A stretch of 64,000 nt of DNA from Coneutiohabitans sp964457925 (GTDB lineage Bacteria > Zhuqueibacterota > Zhuqueibacteria > Zhuqueibacterales > Zhuqueibacteraceae). Under the pieces are notes generated by a model, which saw only the letters and a list, made by a program, of their open reading frames with translations, had not been told where the DNA came from and did not search any database. The stretch lies in assembly GCA_964457925.1 (NCBI GenBank), contig CAYWGH010000001.1, positions 186,001 through 250,000 of the forward strand. The letters run 5' to 3'. Made by a program: the position numbers and the translations under genes. Position 1 is the first letter of the stretch; every line of letters starts with the position of its first letter. Positions 63,885 to 64,000 of this stretch are shown piece after piece.

Positions 63885-64000
63885 ACTACAGCGTCAATAT
63901 CGAAGCGCTGCAGGATGTTCCTGGAACAGCCTTCGCGAGTCGGTGCGGCCGGCAATCGATTTTGGCAAGCCGGATCGCATTCATAGAGCAAATACGCGCG
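63881..64000 (-). CDS. Possible 3' end of a minus-strand gene
   Basis: The minus strand is open from the window edge (64000) to TAA at 63881-63883: 39 codons reading from AYLLYECDPACQNRLPAAPT to RNILQRFDIDAVV. Its stop overlaps the TTAA of the palindromic element. The fragment is short and matches no family I know. Confidence 0.3.
   Translation of the reverse strand, partial: RAYLLYECDPACQNRLPAAPTREGCSRNILQRFDIDAVV

Overview
The window reads as chromosome of a Gram-negative (diderm) bacterium, most likely an uncultured member of the FCB/Calditrichota-KSB1 side of the tree. The evidence is a complete lipid A, outer-membrane and periplasmic gene set (bamA, skp, lpxD, an lpxC-fabZ fusion, lpxA, waaA, lolA), the LpxC-FabZ fusion itself, which is common in FCB bacteria, and several secreted proteins that end in an NYPNPFNP-type C-terminal sorting/FlgD-like domain. 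Phylum placement is inference. I see no tRNA, rRNA, CRISPR array, integrase or insertion sequence.

Layout. 1-3123 (+): a LysM-FecR protein cut by the window edge, then a CHASE2 sensor Ser/Thr kinase. 3279-7937 (-): a FdhF/YdeP-type molybdopterin oxidoreductase, an MFS transporter and a DUF4349 lipoprotein. 8406-12642 (+): a small secreted protein, a LytR_C-domain protein, Kdo transferase WaaA and a secreted PQQ-type sugar dehydrogenase. 13062-29437 (+): the envelope/housekeeping block bamA-skp-lpxD-lpxC/fabZ-lpxA-lipM-like-OMP-dxr-rseP-aminotransferase-gcvT-ftsK-lolA, closed by a two-way terminator. 29552-33105 (-): a kinase fused to a formylglycine-generating-enzyme-like domain, coupled to a predicted outer-membrane protein.

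33454-46917 (-) is the most unusual part. Eight same-strand genes encode a di-heme cytochrome b, a membrane-anchored decaheme cytochrome c, a tandem FHA protein, a lipoprotein with two HbpS/GlcG domains, a large outer-membrane beta-barrel, a secreted decaheme cytochrome fused to LVIVD repeats, a c554-like cytochrome, and a cytoplasmic protein that joins two cyclic-nucleotide-binding domains to a four-cluster ferredoxin. Together they could carry electrons between the quinone pool or cytoplasm and the cell exterior, under second-messenger and phospho-threonine control. That assembly is a hypothesis.

47172-52233 (-) holds two adjacent secreted-protein genes, both broken by frameshifts and in-frame stops. 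52658-57124 (-) is a 1488-residue beta-helix surface protein. 57407-63648 (+) carries single metabolic and regulatory genes: an AGMO-like hydroxylase, a WYL regulator, a nucleotidyltransferase, a YdeI-like protein, an SDR protein without the usual catalytic Tyr, and a deoxyhypusine synthase-like protein. Three copies of a ~120-bp palindromic, TTAA-ended element lie in intergenic DNA at 5587-5704, 8013-8132 and 63764-63884.
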